This document shows positions 46,594 through 53,685 of a stretch of DNA of 64,000 bases, piece by piece. Under the pieces are notes generated by a model, which was not told where the DNA came from, searched no databases, and saw nothing but the letters and a program-made list of their open reading frames with translations. Origin of the DNA: Pseudomonadota bacterium (GTDB lineage: Bacteria > Pseudomonadota > Alphaproteobacteria > Acetobacterales > Acetobacteraceae); contig JAJZSY010000006.1 in assembly GCA_021849425.1 (NCBI GenBank), positions 1 to 64,000 of the forward strand, written 5' to 3'. The translations under genes and the position numbers were made by a program. Position 1 is the stretch's first letter; every line of letters starts with the position of its first letter.

Positions 46594-47604
46594 ATGGATC
46601 AGCCGACCGCCGATACCCTGACCCAAGCCCCACCGCCGGACGCGGCGCGCCAGCGCGAGGCGCTGCGGCGGATGTTGCTGATCCGCCGCTTCGAGGAGGC
46701 AGCGGAAGAGGCTTATATGCGGGGCGCCATTCACGGCACGATGCATCTCTCGATCGGCCAGGAAGCCAGCGCGGTCGGCGCCTGTCTCGACCTCGAAACC
46801 GGCGATTACATCACCTCGACGCATCGCGGCCACGGCCATTGCATCGCCAAAGGCGCTGACGTCGCAAGGATGTTCGCCGAATTCTTCGGCCGCGAGACCG
46901 GCTATTGCCGCGGCCGCGGCGGCTCGATGCACATTGCCGATATCGCGGGCGGCAATCTCGGCGCCAACGGCATCGTCGGCGGCGGCCTGCCGATCGCGAC
47001 CGGGGCGGCCCTCGCCATCCGGCAACAGCGGCGGGCGGCTGTGGTGATGTGCTTCTTCGGCGATGGCGCGGTGAACGAGGGCGCCTTCCACGAGGCACTG
47101 AACATGGCCGGTCTCTGGAAACTGCCGGTGATATTTGTTTGCGAGAACAACAAATATGGCATGTCGGTCTCGACCGAACGCTCGATGGCGGTGCCGCGGG
47201 TGGCCGAACGGGCGCGGGCCTACGGGATGCCGGGCGTGCGGGTCGACGGCAACGACCTGTTCGCGGTTCACCGGGCGGCGGGAGCGGCGATCGCCCGCGC
47301 GCGGGCCGGTGGCGGACCGAGCCTGATCGAGGCCGAAACCTACCGGCTGCGCGGCCATTCGCGCAGCGACCGCAACCGCTACCGCAGCAAGGAAGAAATC
47401 GAGCACTGGCGCGGGCTCGACCCGATTCCGCGGCTTGAGCGGGCGATGCGCGACGCCGGCGTGCTGGACGCGGCCGGCATCGCCGCCCTGCGCGCCGAGG
47501 TCGAGGCGGAGATCGCCGCCGCGATCGCCTTCGCCGAGGGCAGCCCGGTGCCGGACCCCGGCGAGGTGACCCGCGATGTCTATGAAGGAGGGATCGCGGC
47601 ATGA
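46594..47604 (+). CDS. acoA: Acetoin dehydrogenase-like E1 alpha subunit
   Basis: A 336-residue thiamine-diphosphate E1 alpha subunit. The TPP motif runs from [18 protein letters not shown] to ENNKYGMS (about 156-188); the family stretches [28 protein letters not shown] (split by conserved positions) and [25 protein letters not shown] are present. The latter is the acetoin-dehydrogenase/pyruvate-type signature. With AcoB it would cleave a 2-hydroxyketone or 2-oxo compound to an aldehyde and an acyl-lipoyl group. The ATG at 46594 is fixed by family alignment. The region 47131-47157 has unusually AT-rich codons forming a perfect inverted repeat. Confidence 0.88.
   Translation: MDQPTADTLTQAPPPDAARQREALRRMLLIRRFEEAAEEAYMRGAIHGTMHLSIGQEASAVGACLDLETGDYITSTHRGHGHCIAKGADVARMFAEFFGRETGYCRGRGGSMHIADIAGGNLGANGIVGGGLPIATGAALAIRQQRRAAVVMCFFGDGAVNEGAFHEALNMAGLWKLPVIFVCENNKYGMSVSTERSMAVPRVAERARAYGMPGVRVDGNDLFAVHRAAGAAIARARAGGGPSLIEAETYRLRGHSRSDRNRYRSKEEIEHWRGLDPIPRLERAMRDAGVLDAAGIAALRAEVEAEIAAAIAFAEGSPVPDPGEVTRDVYEGGIAA
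47131..47157. promoter_or_regulatory. Perfect AT-rich inverted repeat inside acoA
   Basis: ATATTTGTT (47131-47139), nine bases, AACAAATAT (47149-47157), a perfect 9-base inverted repeat in the codons for IFVCENNKY. The codons ATA, TTT, GTT, AAA and TAT are unlike the surrounding GC-ending ones. The same arm occurs in the acoA promoter and, with one change, before SorC and gutM. I read it as a candidate intragenic operator. Confidence 0.5.
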
Positions 47605-48632
47605 ACGCCATCGTCAGCATCGATACCGGGCCGGAGGGGGCGGCGTGCCGCGACATCAGCTATGCCGACGCGATCCACGAGGCGCTGCGCAGCGCGCTGG
47701 AGGCCGATGAGCGGGTGTTCCTGCTCGGCGAGGATATCGGCGTGTATGGCGGGGCATTCCAGGTGACGCGGGATCTGGTTCATCGCTTCGGCGAGGGCCG
47801 GGTGATCGACACGCCGATCGCCGAGCTTGGTGCCGCGGGCGTCGCCGTGGGCGCGGCCCTGGCCGGCAGCCGGCCGGTGCTGGAATTCCAGTTCTCGGAT
47901 TTCGCGACGCTGGCTATGGAGCAGATCGTCAACCAGGCCGCCAAACTGCGCTACATGCTCGGCGGCAATGCCTCGGTTCCGCTGGTCATCCGCATGCCGG
48001 CCGGCGCAGGCACCGGTGCCGCCGCGCAGCACAGCCAGAGCCTCGAAGCCTGGTTCGCGCATGTGCCGGGGCTGAAAGTGGTGCAGCCCGCCACCCCGCA
48101 CGACGCCAAGGGGCTGTTGCTCGCCGCGATCGACGATCCCGATCCGGTGGTGATCTTCGAGCACAAGCTGCTTTACAAGACGACCGGCCCGGTGCCGGCC
48201 GAGGCGTATCGGGTGCCGATCGGCAAGGCGGCGATCCGCCGGCCCGGGCGCGATATCACCATCGTCGCCACGGGCATCATGGTCCATCGCGCGCTGGAGG
48301 CGGCGGAACGCCTCGCCGGGCGGGGGCACGACGCCGAGGTGATCGACCTGCGCTCGCTCCGCCCGCTCGACACCGCGACACTGATCGACAGCGTGACCCG
48401 GACGACACGGCTGCTCTGCGTTCATGAATCGGTGAAGATGCTCGGCATCGGCGCGGAAATCAGCGCCGCCATCGCCGAGAGCGCGGCGTTCGACCGGCTG
48501 GATGCGCCGATCCGCCGGCTTGGCGGCGCCGATTGCCCGATCCCCTACGCGCCCGGCCTCGAACGCGCCGCGGTGCCGCAGGTCGAGGATATCGAAGCCG
48601 CCGCCGCCCGCCTGATCGAGCGCGGGGAATAG
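47601..48632 (+). CDS. acoB: Acetoin dehydrogenase-like E1 beta subunit
   Basis: A 343-residue transketolase-like E1 beta subunit paired with AcoA (ATGA overlap). Landmarks are [28 protein letters not shown] (spread over the first 60 residues), [48 protein letters not shown] and the C-terminal TPP-enzyme region [15 protein letters not shown]. Alpha2beta2 assembly with AcoA is expected, feeding the lipoyl domain of AcoC. The AcoA/AcoB pair is closer to acetoin dehydrogenase than to pyruvate or branched-chain dehydrogenase in gene layout, but E1 specificity cannot be read reliably. Confidence 0.9.
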   Translation: MNAIVSIDTGPEGAACRDISYADAIHEALRSALEADERVFLLGEDIGVYGGAFQVTRDLVHRFGEGRVIDTPIAELGAAGVAVGAALAGSRPVLEFQFSDFATLAMEQIVNQAAKLRYMLGGNASVPLVIRMPAGAGTGAAAQHSQSLEAWFAHVPGLKVVQPATPHDAKGLLLAAIDDPDPVVIFEHKLLYKTTGPVPAEAYRVPIGKAAIRRPGRDITIVATGIMVHRALEAAERLAGRGHDAEVIDLRSLRPLDTATLIDSVTRTTRLLCVHESVKMLGIGAEISAAIAESAAFDRLDAPIRRLGGADCPIPYAPGLERAAVPQVEDIEAAAARLIERGE

Positions 48633-48634
48633 CC

Positions 48635-49972
48635 ATGGCCGTCGAGATCATCCTGCCGCGCGTCGACATGGACATGCAGGCCGGGCGGATCGCCCGCTGG
48701 CTCGTGCGGGAGGGGGCGACGGTGACGCCGGGCGAACCGCTGTTCGAGATCGAGACCAGCAAGGCGGCGATGGAAATCGAGGCGACAGCGGGTGGAATTT
48801 TGCACATCGTCGCGGGGCCGGAGGGCGGGGAGATCGCGGTGGGCAGCATCGTCGCCTACCTGCTCGCGCCCGGCGAGGCGGCGCCCGATGCCGCACCTGC
48901 CGCACGCGCAGCACCTGATCCTGCACCGGCATCGGTGCAGCCGGCGGCGCCCCTGCCTGCACCGACATCCGCACCCGTTGCGGCAGATGACGCGGCGCTG
49001 CTGCGGGCAACGCCGCTGGCGCGGCGGCTCGCCCGCAGCGAGGGGATGAACCTCGCCGCCATCGCCGGTTCCGGGCCGCGCGGGCGGATCACCCGGCTCG
49101 ATGTCGCCCGCCACGCGCGGGACGCAATGCTTCCGGCCGCAACAGCGCGCACCGGCGGGCTGCCGGTGCGGCGGGCCGGCGGGCGGGAGGGCACGCCGGT
49201 CGTGTTCCTGCACGGTTTCACCTCGGAGGCGCTGGCGTGGAACGGGCTGATCGCGGCCCTCGCCCAGCGCGCCGGTGGAGCCTGCCCGCCGCTGCTGGCC
49301 TTCGACCTGCCCGGCCACGGCGCCGCACCCGACAGCGGCGAGGCATCCTTCGCGGCGCTGGCCGAGGCCGCCATCGGCGCGCTGCGGGCCGAGGGCATCG
49401 GCGCGGCGCATCTGGTCGGCCATTCGCTCGGCGGCGCGCTCGCCGCGCGGATCGCCCTGGATGGCCGGATCGACGCGGCCTCGCTGGTGCTGCTCGCCCC
49501 GGCCGGGCTTGGCGCCGAGATCGACGCCGCGGCGCTCGACGGGATTCTGCGCGCCCGCGCGCCGGACAGCCTGCGCCCCTGGATGGAGCGTCTGTTCGCG
49601 ACCCCCGCCCGCGCCGATGCCGCGCTGCTGCGCGCAACCCTGGAGGGTGGTGCCGCACCGGGGCGCGGCGACTTCCGCCAGCGCCTCGCGCGTGCGTGCT
49701 TTCCCGACGGCACGCAATCGGCCCGGCTGCGCTGGCAGGGAGGCGCCATCGCCGCCCCGGCGCGGATCGTCTGGGGGCGGCAGGATCGGATCATTCCCTG
49801 GCGGCACGCGCTCGCGGCACCGGGGCGCTTCGCCCTGCACCTGCTTGATGACTGCGGCCACATGCCGCAGATTGAGGCGACCGGCGCGGTTGCCGACATC
49901 CTGGCCGAGACCCTGCGCGGCGCACAGGTGCTGCTGCCGAGCCAAACGGACCGCGCGGAGGTTGCATGTTGA
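48635..49972 (+). CDS. acoC: AcoC-like E2: lipoyl domain, E3-binding region and alpha/beta hydrolase domain
   Basis: A 445-residue protein. Residues 1-78 form a lipoyl domain with Lys43 in IETSKAAMEIEA. An Ala/Pro linker (80-120) leads to a peripheral-subunit-binding region (about 125-165, TPLARRLARSEGMNLAAIAGSGPRGRI). Residues about 180-435 form an alpha/beta hydrolase: VFLHGFTSEA, GHSLGGALAAR with Ser264, WGRQDRIIPW and DDCGHMPQ. This replaces the CAT-like acyltransferase core of usual E2 proteins, as in AcoC of acetoin-degrading pseudomonads. It starts 2 bases after acoB and overlaps the next gene. No lipoamide dehydrogenase (E3) is in the cluster. Confidence 0.9.
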   Translation: MAVEIILPRVDMDMQAGRIARWLVREGATVTPGEPLFEIETSKAAMEIEATAGGILHIVAGPEGGEIAVGSIVAYLLAPGEAAPDAAPAARAAPDPAPASVQPAAPLPAPTSAPVAADDAALLRATPLARRLARSEGMNLAAIAGSGPRGRITRLDVARHARDAMLPAATARTGGLPVRRAGGREGTPVVFLHGFTSEALAWNGLIAALAQRAGGACPPLLAFDLPGHGAAPDSGEASFAALAEAAIGALRAEGIGAAHLVGHSLGGALAARIALDGRIDAASLVLLAPAGLGAEIDAAALDGILRARAPDSLRPWMERLFATPARADAALLRATLEGGAAPGRGDFRQRLARACFPDGTQSARLRWQGGAIAAPARIVWGRQDRIIPWRHALAAPGRFALHLLDDCGHMPQIEATGAVADILAETLRGAQVLLPSQTDRAEVAC

Positions 49973-51945
49973 GCGACGATCATCTGACCCTCGAACGCCG
50001 CGTCACCGTTCGCATCCGCGACGGGCTGCACGCGCGGCCGGCGGCGCAGTTCGTCAAGCGGGCGCGGGGCTATGCGGCGGAGCTCTGGCTCGACCATGGC
50101 GGCAGGAGCGCGAGTGCCAAGAACGCGGTGAAGCTGATGCTGCTCGCGGTGAAGGAGAACGCCGAGATCGTGCTGCGCGCCGAGGGCGCCGATGCCGCGG
50201 CGGCGCTCGACGAGCTGACGCGCTTTCTCGAAACCGAAGACGAGGGCACGGCATCGCCGCTCGCCGCCGCGGCATCGCATGACGCCGCACCGCCCGGCGA
50301 CAAAGGCACGACGGCGCCGCTGGCGACGGCGGCGCGGCGCGGCATCGGCGCCAGCCCCGGCGTGGCGCTCGGCCCGGCCTTCCGGTATTTTCCCGAGACG
50401 CTGGAGCCGCCGCATCATCATGTGCCGGACGCCGCGCGCCCGGCCGAGGCGGCGCGCTACGCCGCGGCGGCGGAGCGGGCGGCGGCGGCGCTCGGGCAGT
50501 GCGCGGCCCTCGCACCGGAGAGCGACGACGCGCCGATCGGCGGGATTGCCGCGGCGCTGGTGGAAATCGTCCGCGATGCCGATCTCGATGCCGCCATCCG
50601 CCTGCGGATCGCCGAGGGGATGGACGCGGTCACCGCCGTGCTCGATGCCGGCGGCGAGCTTGCCGCAACCTTCGCCGGCCTCAGCGACGCCTATATGCAG
50701 GCCCGCGCCGAGGATGTGCTGAGCGTCTCGCGCGCCATCGCCCTGGCCTGTCTCGGCCGGCAGGACCCCTCGATCGCGACGATCGCGGAAGGGGCCATCA
50801 TCATCGCCGACGAGCTGACCGCCTGGGACCTGGCACGCGCACCCGGCGCGCGGATCGGCGGCATCGTCTGCGCGCGCGGCGCCGCCACCGCCCATGCCGC
50901 GATCATCGCCCGCACCCGGGGGATTCCCGCCGTCTTCGGCATTGCCGGGCTGGAACAGGTGGCGGATGGCGCGATGATCGGGCTGGATGGCAGCAGCGGG
51001 GAGGTGGTGATCGATCCGGACGCGGAAACCCTCTCCGCCCTGCGGGCGCGGGCGCGCGGGGAAAGCGCCGCACGGGATGCGCTTGCGGCGTTCCGCGACG
51101 TCGCGCCACGCACCCGGGCGGGCGAGGCGATCGTGATCGCCGCCAATCTCGGCTCGGTCGGCGAAATCGGGGTGGCGCGGCAGGAAGGAGCGATGGGGAT
51201 CGGGCTGTTCCGCACCGAGCTGCTCTTCATCGAGGCGCGCCGCCCGCTGGACGAGGACGAGCAGGTGGCGGCCTATGCGCGCCTCGCGACCGCCTTTCCG
51301 GACCATCACGTCACGATCCGCACCCTCGATGTCGGCGGCGACAAGCCGGTGCCGGGGATCGACATTCCGGACGAGGACAACCCTTTTCTCGGCTGGCGCG
51401 GCCTGCGCTACTGCCTCGACCGGCCGGAGCTGTTCGCGGTGCAGCTGCGCGCCCTGCTGCGCGCCGCCGTGCATGGCAATCTGCGGATCATGCTGCCGAT
51501 GGTCAGCGACCCGGACGAGTTGCGCCGCACCCGCGCCCTGATCGAGACCTGCCGGGCGGCGCTCGCCGCCGCCGGCGTGCCGCACGCGGTGCCGCCGCTC
51601 GGCATCATGATCGAGACCCCGGCGGCGGCGCTGATGGCCGACAGCCTGGCCGCCGAGGTCGCGTTCTTCTCGATCGGCACCAACGACCTCACCCAATACA
51701 TCATGGCCGCCGACCGGATGAACCCGCGCGTGTCGGGGCTGAACCGGCCGGATCATCCCGCCGTGATGCGGGCGATCGAGATGGTGGCGGCGGCCGGCCG
51801 GCGGGCGGGAATCCCGGTGTGCATGTGCGGCGAGGCGGCGGCGCGGCCCGATCTCATTCCGCGATTCGTGCAGCTCGGCCTGACCGAGCTGAGCATGACC
51901 CCGGCCGCGGTGCTGCGGGCGAAGGAGGTTGTCACGCAGATCTGA
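49966..51945 (+). CDS. ptsP: Fused HPr-Enzyme I, phosphoenolpyruvate-protein phosphotransferase
   Basis: A 659-residue PTS protein that takes phosphate from PEP and delivers it to the IIA component. Residues 1-90 are an HPr domain with phosphohistidine His22 in DGLHARPAAQF and a GGRSASAKN loop where regulatory Ser46 would lie. After a linker (90-125) the Enzyme I part has RRGIGASPGVALGPA, the active-site His310 in ARGAATAHAAIIARTRG, LFRTELLF, NLRIMLPMVSD and Cys619/Cys621 in CMCGEAA. No GAF domain, so it is not the nitrogen PTS. Overlaps acoC by 7 bases, so a dedicated phosphate donor is built into the operon. Confidence 0.93.
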   Translation: MLSDDHLTLERRVTVRIRDGLHARPAAQFVKRARGYAAELWLDHGGRSASAKNAVKLMLLAVKENAEIVLRAEGADAAAALDELTRFLETEDEGTASPLAAAASHDAAPPGDKGTTAPLATAARRGIGASPGVALGPAFRYFPETLEPPHHHVPDAARPAEAARYAAAAERAAAALGQCAALAPESDDAPIGGIAAALVEIVRDADLDAAIRLRIAEGMDAVTAVLDAGGELAATFAGLSDAYMQARAEDVLSVSRAIALACLGRQDPSIATIAEGAIIIADELTAWDLARAPGARIGGIVCARGAATAHAAIIARTRGIPAVFGIAGLEQVADGAMIGLDGSSGEVVIDPDAETLSALRARARGESAARDALAAFRDVAPRTRAGEAIVIAANLGSVGEIGVARQEGAMGIGLFRTELLFIEARRPLDEDEQVAAYARLATAFPDHHVTIRTLDVGGDKPVPGIDIPDEDNPFLGWRGLRYCLDRPELFAVQLRALLRAAVHGNLRIMLPMVSDPDELRRTRALIETCRAALAAAGVPHAVPPLGIMIETPAAALMADSLAAEVAFFSIGTNDLTQYIMAADRMNPRVSGLNRPDHPAVMRAIEMVAAAGRRAGIPVCMCGEAAARPDLIPRFVQLGLTELSMTPAAVLRAKEVVTQI

Positions 51946-52009
51946 GGGCGCGGGCCATCTCGGCACCGCGCGCCGCCTGTGATATGCCGGTCAATGTTCA
52001 AGTCGATGG

Positions 52010-52741
52010 ATGGCTATGGCGATGAACCTGCCCTTTCAGCCCGACCCCCTGCCGTTGCGCGAAGGCCTGCGGCGCCTGCGGCACGTTGTCCGGCGTGGGG
52101 GGGAGACGGCGCGGGAAGTGGCCGGCGGCGCGATGGGCGGCAGGGAGATGTGCATCGCCTCCCGGCTGGCGACGGCGGTGATCGCGGAGATGGAGCGGAT
52201 CGCCGAGGAGTTCGACCGGATGGCCTCGCGCGCGGCGCGGCAGGCCTTCGGCCATGAAGAGGACCTGACCACCACGCTCGACGAGTTGCACGGCAATGCG
52301 CCGATCGGCCCCTCGCTGGCCTCGACGCTGTATACCGCGCTGACCCTCGTGCTGAAGCATATCGGTTCGGACACACTGTTCGTCAGCGAGCTTGCCGCGC
52401 GCGAGGCGGTCAAGCGCTGGCAGGTGCTGCCGGGGCGGCGGCGGGCCAGCGGCGGTCAGCTCGCGGCGGGGCTGGCGATGCAGCTGGTCGACCGGCAGGT
52501 GATCCGCGGCGCGCATGTCGATCCGCGCTGCGTCGTCTCCGCGCCCTCGGTCCGGCCGGTGGCGATCTTCGCGGTGATGCTCTGGCTGCTGGTGGCGCGC
52601 AGCCCGGAGGAGAGCGAGGCGGCGCTGATCTCGGCCGCCGATATCGCCGCCGCGATCGCCGAACGCGTCGCCCTCGTCTTCGCCGAGCGGGACGAAACCG
52701 GGCTGATCGCGCTGCTCGAAAAGTATCGCAACAATGTCTGA
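52010..52741 (+). CDS. Protein of unknown function, first of an overlapping pair
   Basis: A 243-residue protein I do not recognise. It is probably cytoplasmic: there is no signal peptide, and one hydrophobic stretch (VAIFAVMLWLLVARSP, near 187-202) could be a buried helix or a short membrane segment. It is otherwise charged and helical, with RLRHVVRRGGETAREV and EEDLTTTLDELHGN. Three closely spaced in-frame ATG codons (52010, 52016, 52022) make the exact start uncertain. It follows the PTS fusion gene by 64 bases and overlaps the next gene by 8 bases, so the two proteins probably act together. No homology claim is made. Confidence 0.6.
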   Translation: MAMAMNLPFQPDPLPLREGLRRLRHVVRRGGETAREVAGGAMGGREMCIASRLATAVIAEMERIAEEFDRMASRAARQAFGHEEDLTTTLDELHGNAPIGPSLASTLYTALTLVLKHIGSDTLFVSELAAREAVKRWQVLPGRRRASGGQLAAGLAMQLVDRQVIRGAHVDPRCVVSAPSVRPVAIFAVMLWLLVARSPEESEAALISAADIAAAIAERVALVFAERDETGLIALLEKYRNNV

Positions 52742-53354
52742 CGAGCCGGTCTTCTCGCGCGCCGACCTGCCGCCGACCAACGAGCCGCTGCGCATCGCCG
52801 CGCGGCGGCTGCGCTGGTTCAGGGCAGCCTTCGCCCGGGTAGTCGGCCGCGTCGGCGAGGAGCTTGGCTGCGCCTTCGAGATCGACGACAGCAAGCTGAC
52901 CCAGATCTTCATCCGCTGGCTGGAGGCGCTCGACCGGCAGCGGCCGGTGCCGAAGGAGGAGCGGGCGGCGTTTCTCGAATTCGCCTCGTCGCTCGCCTTC
53001 CGCGAGCTGATCTCCAACCTGCCGATCCGCACGCGCGGCAACCCGGTGCGGGCGAAGCGCGAGATGCCCGGCGGGTTCTGGCCGGAAGCCTATGCCTGCA
53101 TGATCTTCTGCCTCACCGTGCATTCGGCGACGCTGGAGCAGGAATATCACGTCGCCACCACCATCGATCCGCAAATCGCGGATCTGCGCTCCTGGTGGTC
53201 GTTCCGCGAGAACGCGCAGGAGGACCACGCGTTCTCCGCCGGGTTTTTCCAGAAGCTGCTCGGCCATGAGCCCAACTGGTTCGTGCCCGAACAGTTCCGC
53301 TACCGAATCGGCCGCTGGCTGCTGGAGCCGGCAGCCGACTCCCCGCCAACCTAG
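52734..53354 (+). CDS. Protein of unknown function, second of an overlapping pair
   Basis: A 206-residue soluble, helix-rich protein with no family I can name. Notable segments are TQIFIRWLEALDRQRPVP, FLEFASSLAFRELISNLPI, a run of aromatic and Cys residues in GGFWPEAYACMIFCLTVHSATLEQEYH (given in part), and QEDHAFSAGFFQKLLGHEPNWF. The ATG at 52734 lies within the stop region of the preceding gene (ATGTCTGA), so translation is coupled. Third-position GC bias is clear, supporting a real gene. The stop is within a terminator-like repeat at 53352. Whether the pair belongs to the PTS cluster is unclear. Confidence 0.6.
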   Translation: MSDEPVFSRADLPPTNEPLRIAARRLRWFRAAFARVVGRVGEELGCAFEIDDSKLTQIFIRWLEALDRQRPVPKEERAAFLEFASSLAFRELISNLPIRTRGNPVRAKREMPGGFWPEAYACMIFCLTVHSATLEQEYHVATTIDPQIADLRSWWSFRENAQEDHAFSAGFFQKLLGHEPNWFVPEQFRYRIGRWLLEPAADSPPT

Positions 53355-53413
53355 AGCACTTTCCGATCCATCCGGATCGGATGCAGTGCTCTATGGTATT
53401 GATAAATAGAGCA
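53352..53413. repeat. Hairpin repeat, copy 1, before the GMC oxidoreductase gene
   Basis: TAGAGCACT (53352-53360) pairs with AGTGCTCTA (53385-53393), with an inner CCGATCC (53363-53369)/GGATCGG (53374-53380) stem. It continues into TATTGATAAATAGAGCATC. A similar 60-base copy occurs at 55269-55327, where the GMC gene ends. It may double as the terminator of the preceding pair. Hairpins of this type are common repeats in alphaproteobacteria, to my knowledge. Confidence 0.65.
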
Positions 53414-53528
53414 TCATCCCTGCGGCCTGACCGGCGCGGCGGCGGCGGGATCGATCATGAAAAACCTCGCGTCTGTCGCGCAGACCCGCAAGGGAGAGGC
53501 GACAGGCGTTTCCCGTTACAATTTTATG

Positions 53529-53567
53529 TTTACCAATACGTAAATTAACGGTATCAAACGGTAATTT
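53529..53567 (+). promoter_or_regulatory. Promoter with overlapping dyad upstream of the GMC gene
   Basis: TTTACC (53529-53534) and TATCAA (53552-53557), 17 bases apart, form a plausible sigma-70 promoter in an AT-rich patch. AAATTAACG (53542-53550) and CGGTAATTT (53559-53567) form an inverted repeat with one mismatch that covers the -10. It suggests repression by an unidentified regulator. Confidence 0.5.
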
Positions 53568-53583
53568 GATCTGGAGGTTATCC

Positions 53584-53685
53584 GTGGATTTCAAAATGAA
53601 TTGGACCGTCCGGCACCCGCCTCGGTTTGGGGTGATCGCCGCGCCGGCGAGTGGCGCGGTCAACGGAGGAGACGACCGGGCGTGA
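53584..53685 (+). CDS. Candidate 33-residue leader peptide before the GMC gene
   Basis: GTG at 53584 lies 6 bases after GGAGG (53573-53577). The frame runs 33 codons, beginning MDFKMNWTVRHPPRF, and ends in TGA that overlaps the GMC GTG start (GTGA). The codons after the first ten are GC-ending as in real genes here. An ATG at 53596 is an alternative start. A GTGA start always creates such an overlap, so the best evidence is the strong ribosome site placed far upstream of the GMC start. Confidence 0.4.
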   Translation: MDFKMNWTVRHPPRFGVIAAPASGAVNGGDDRA

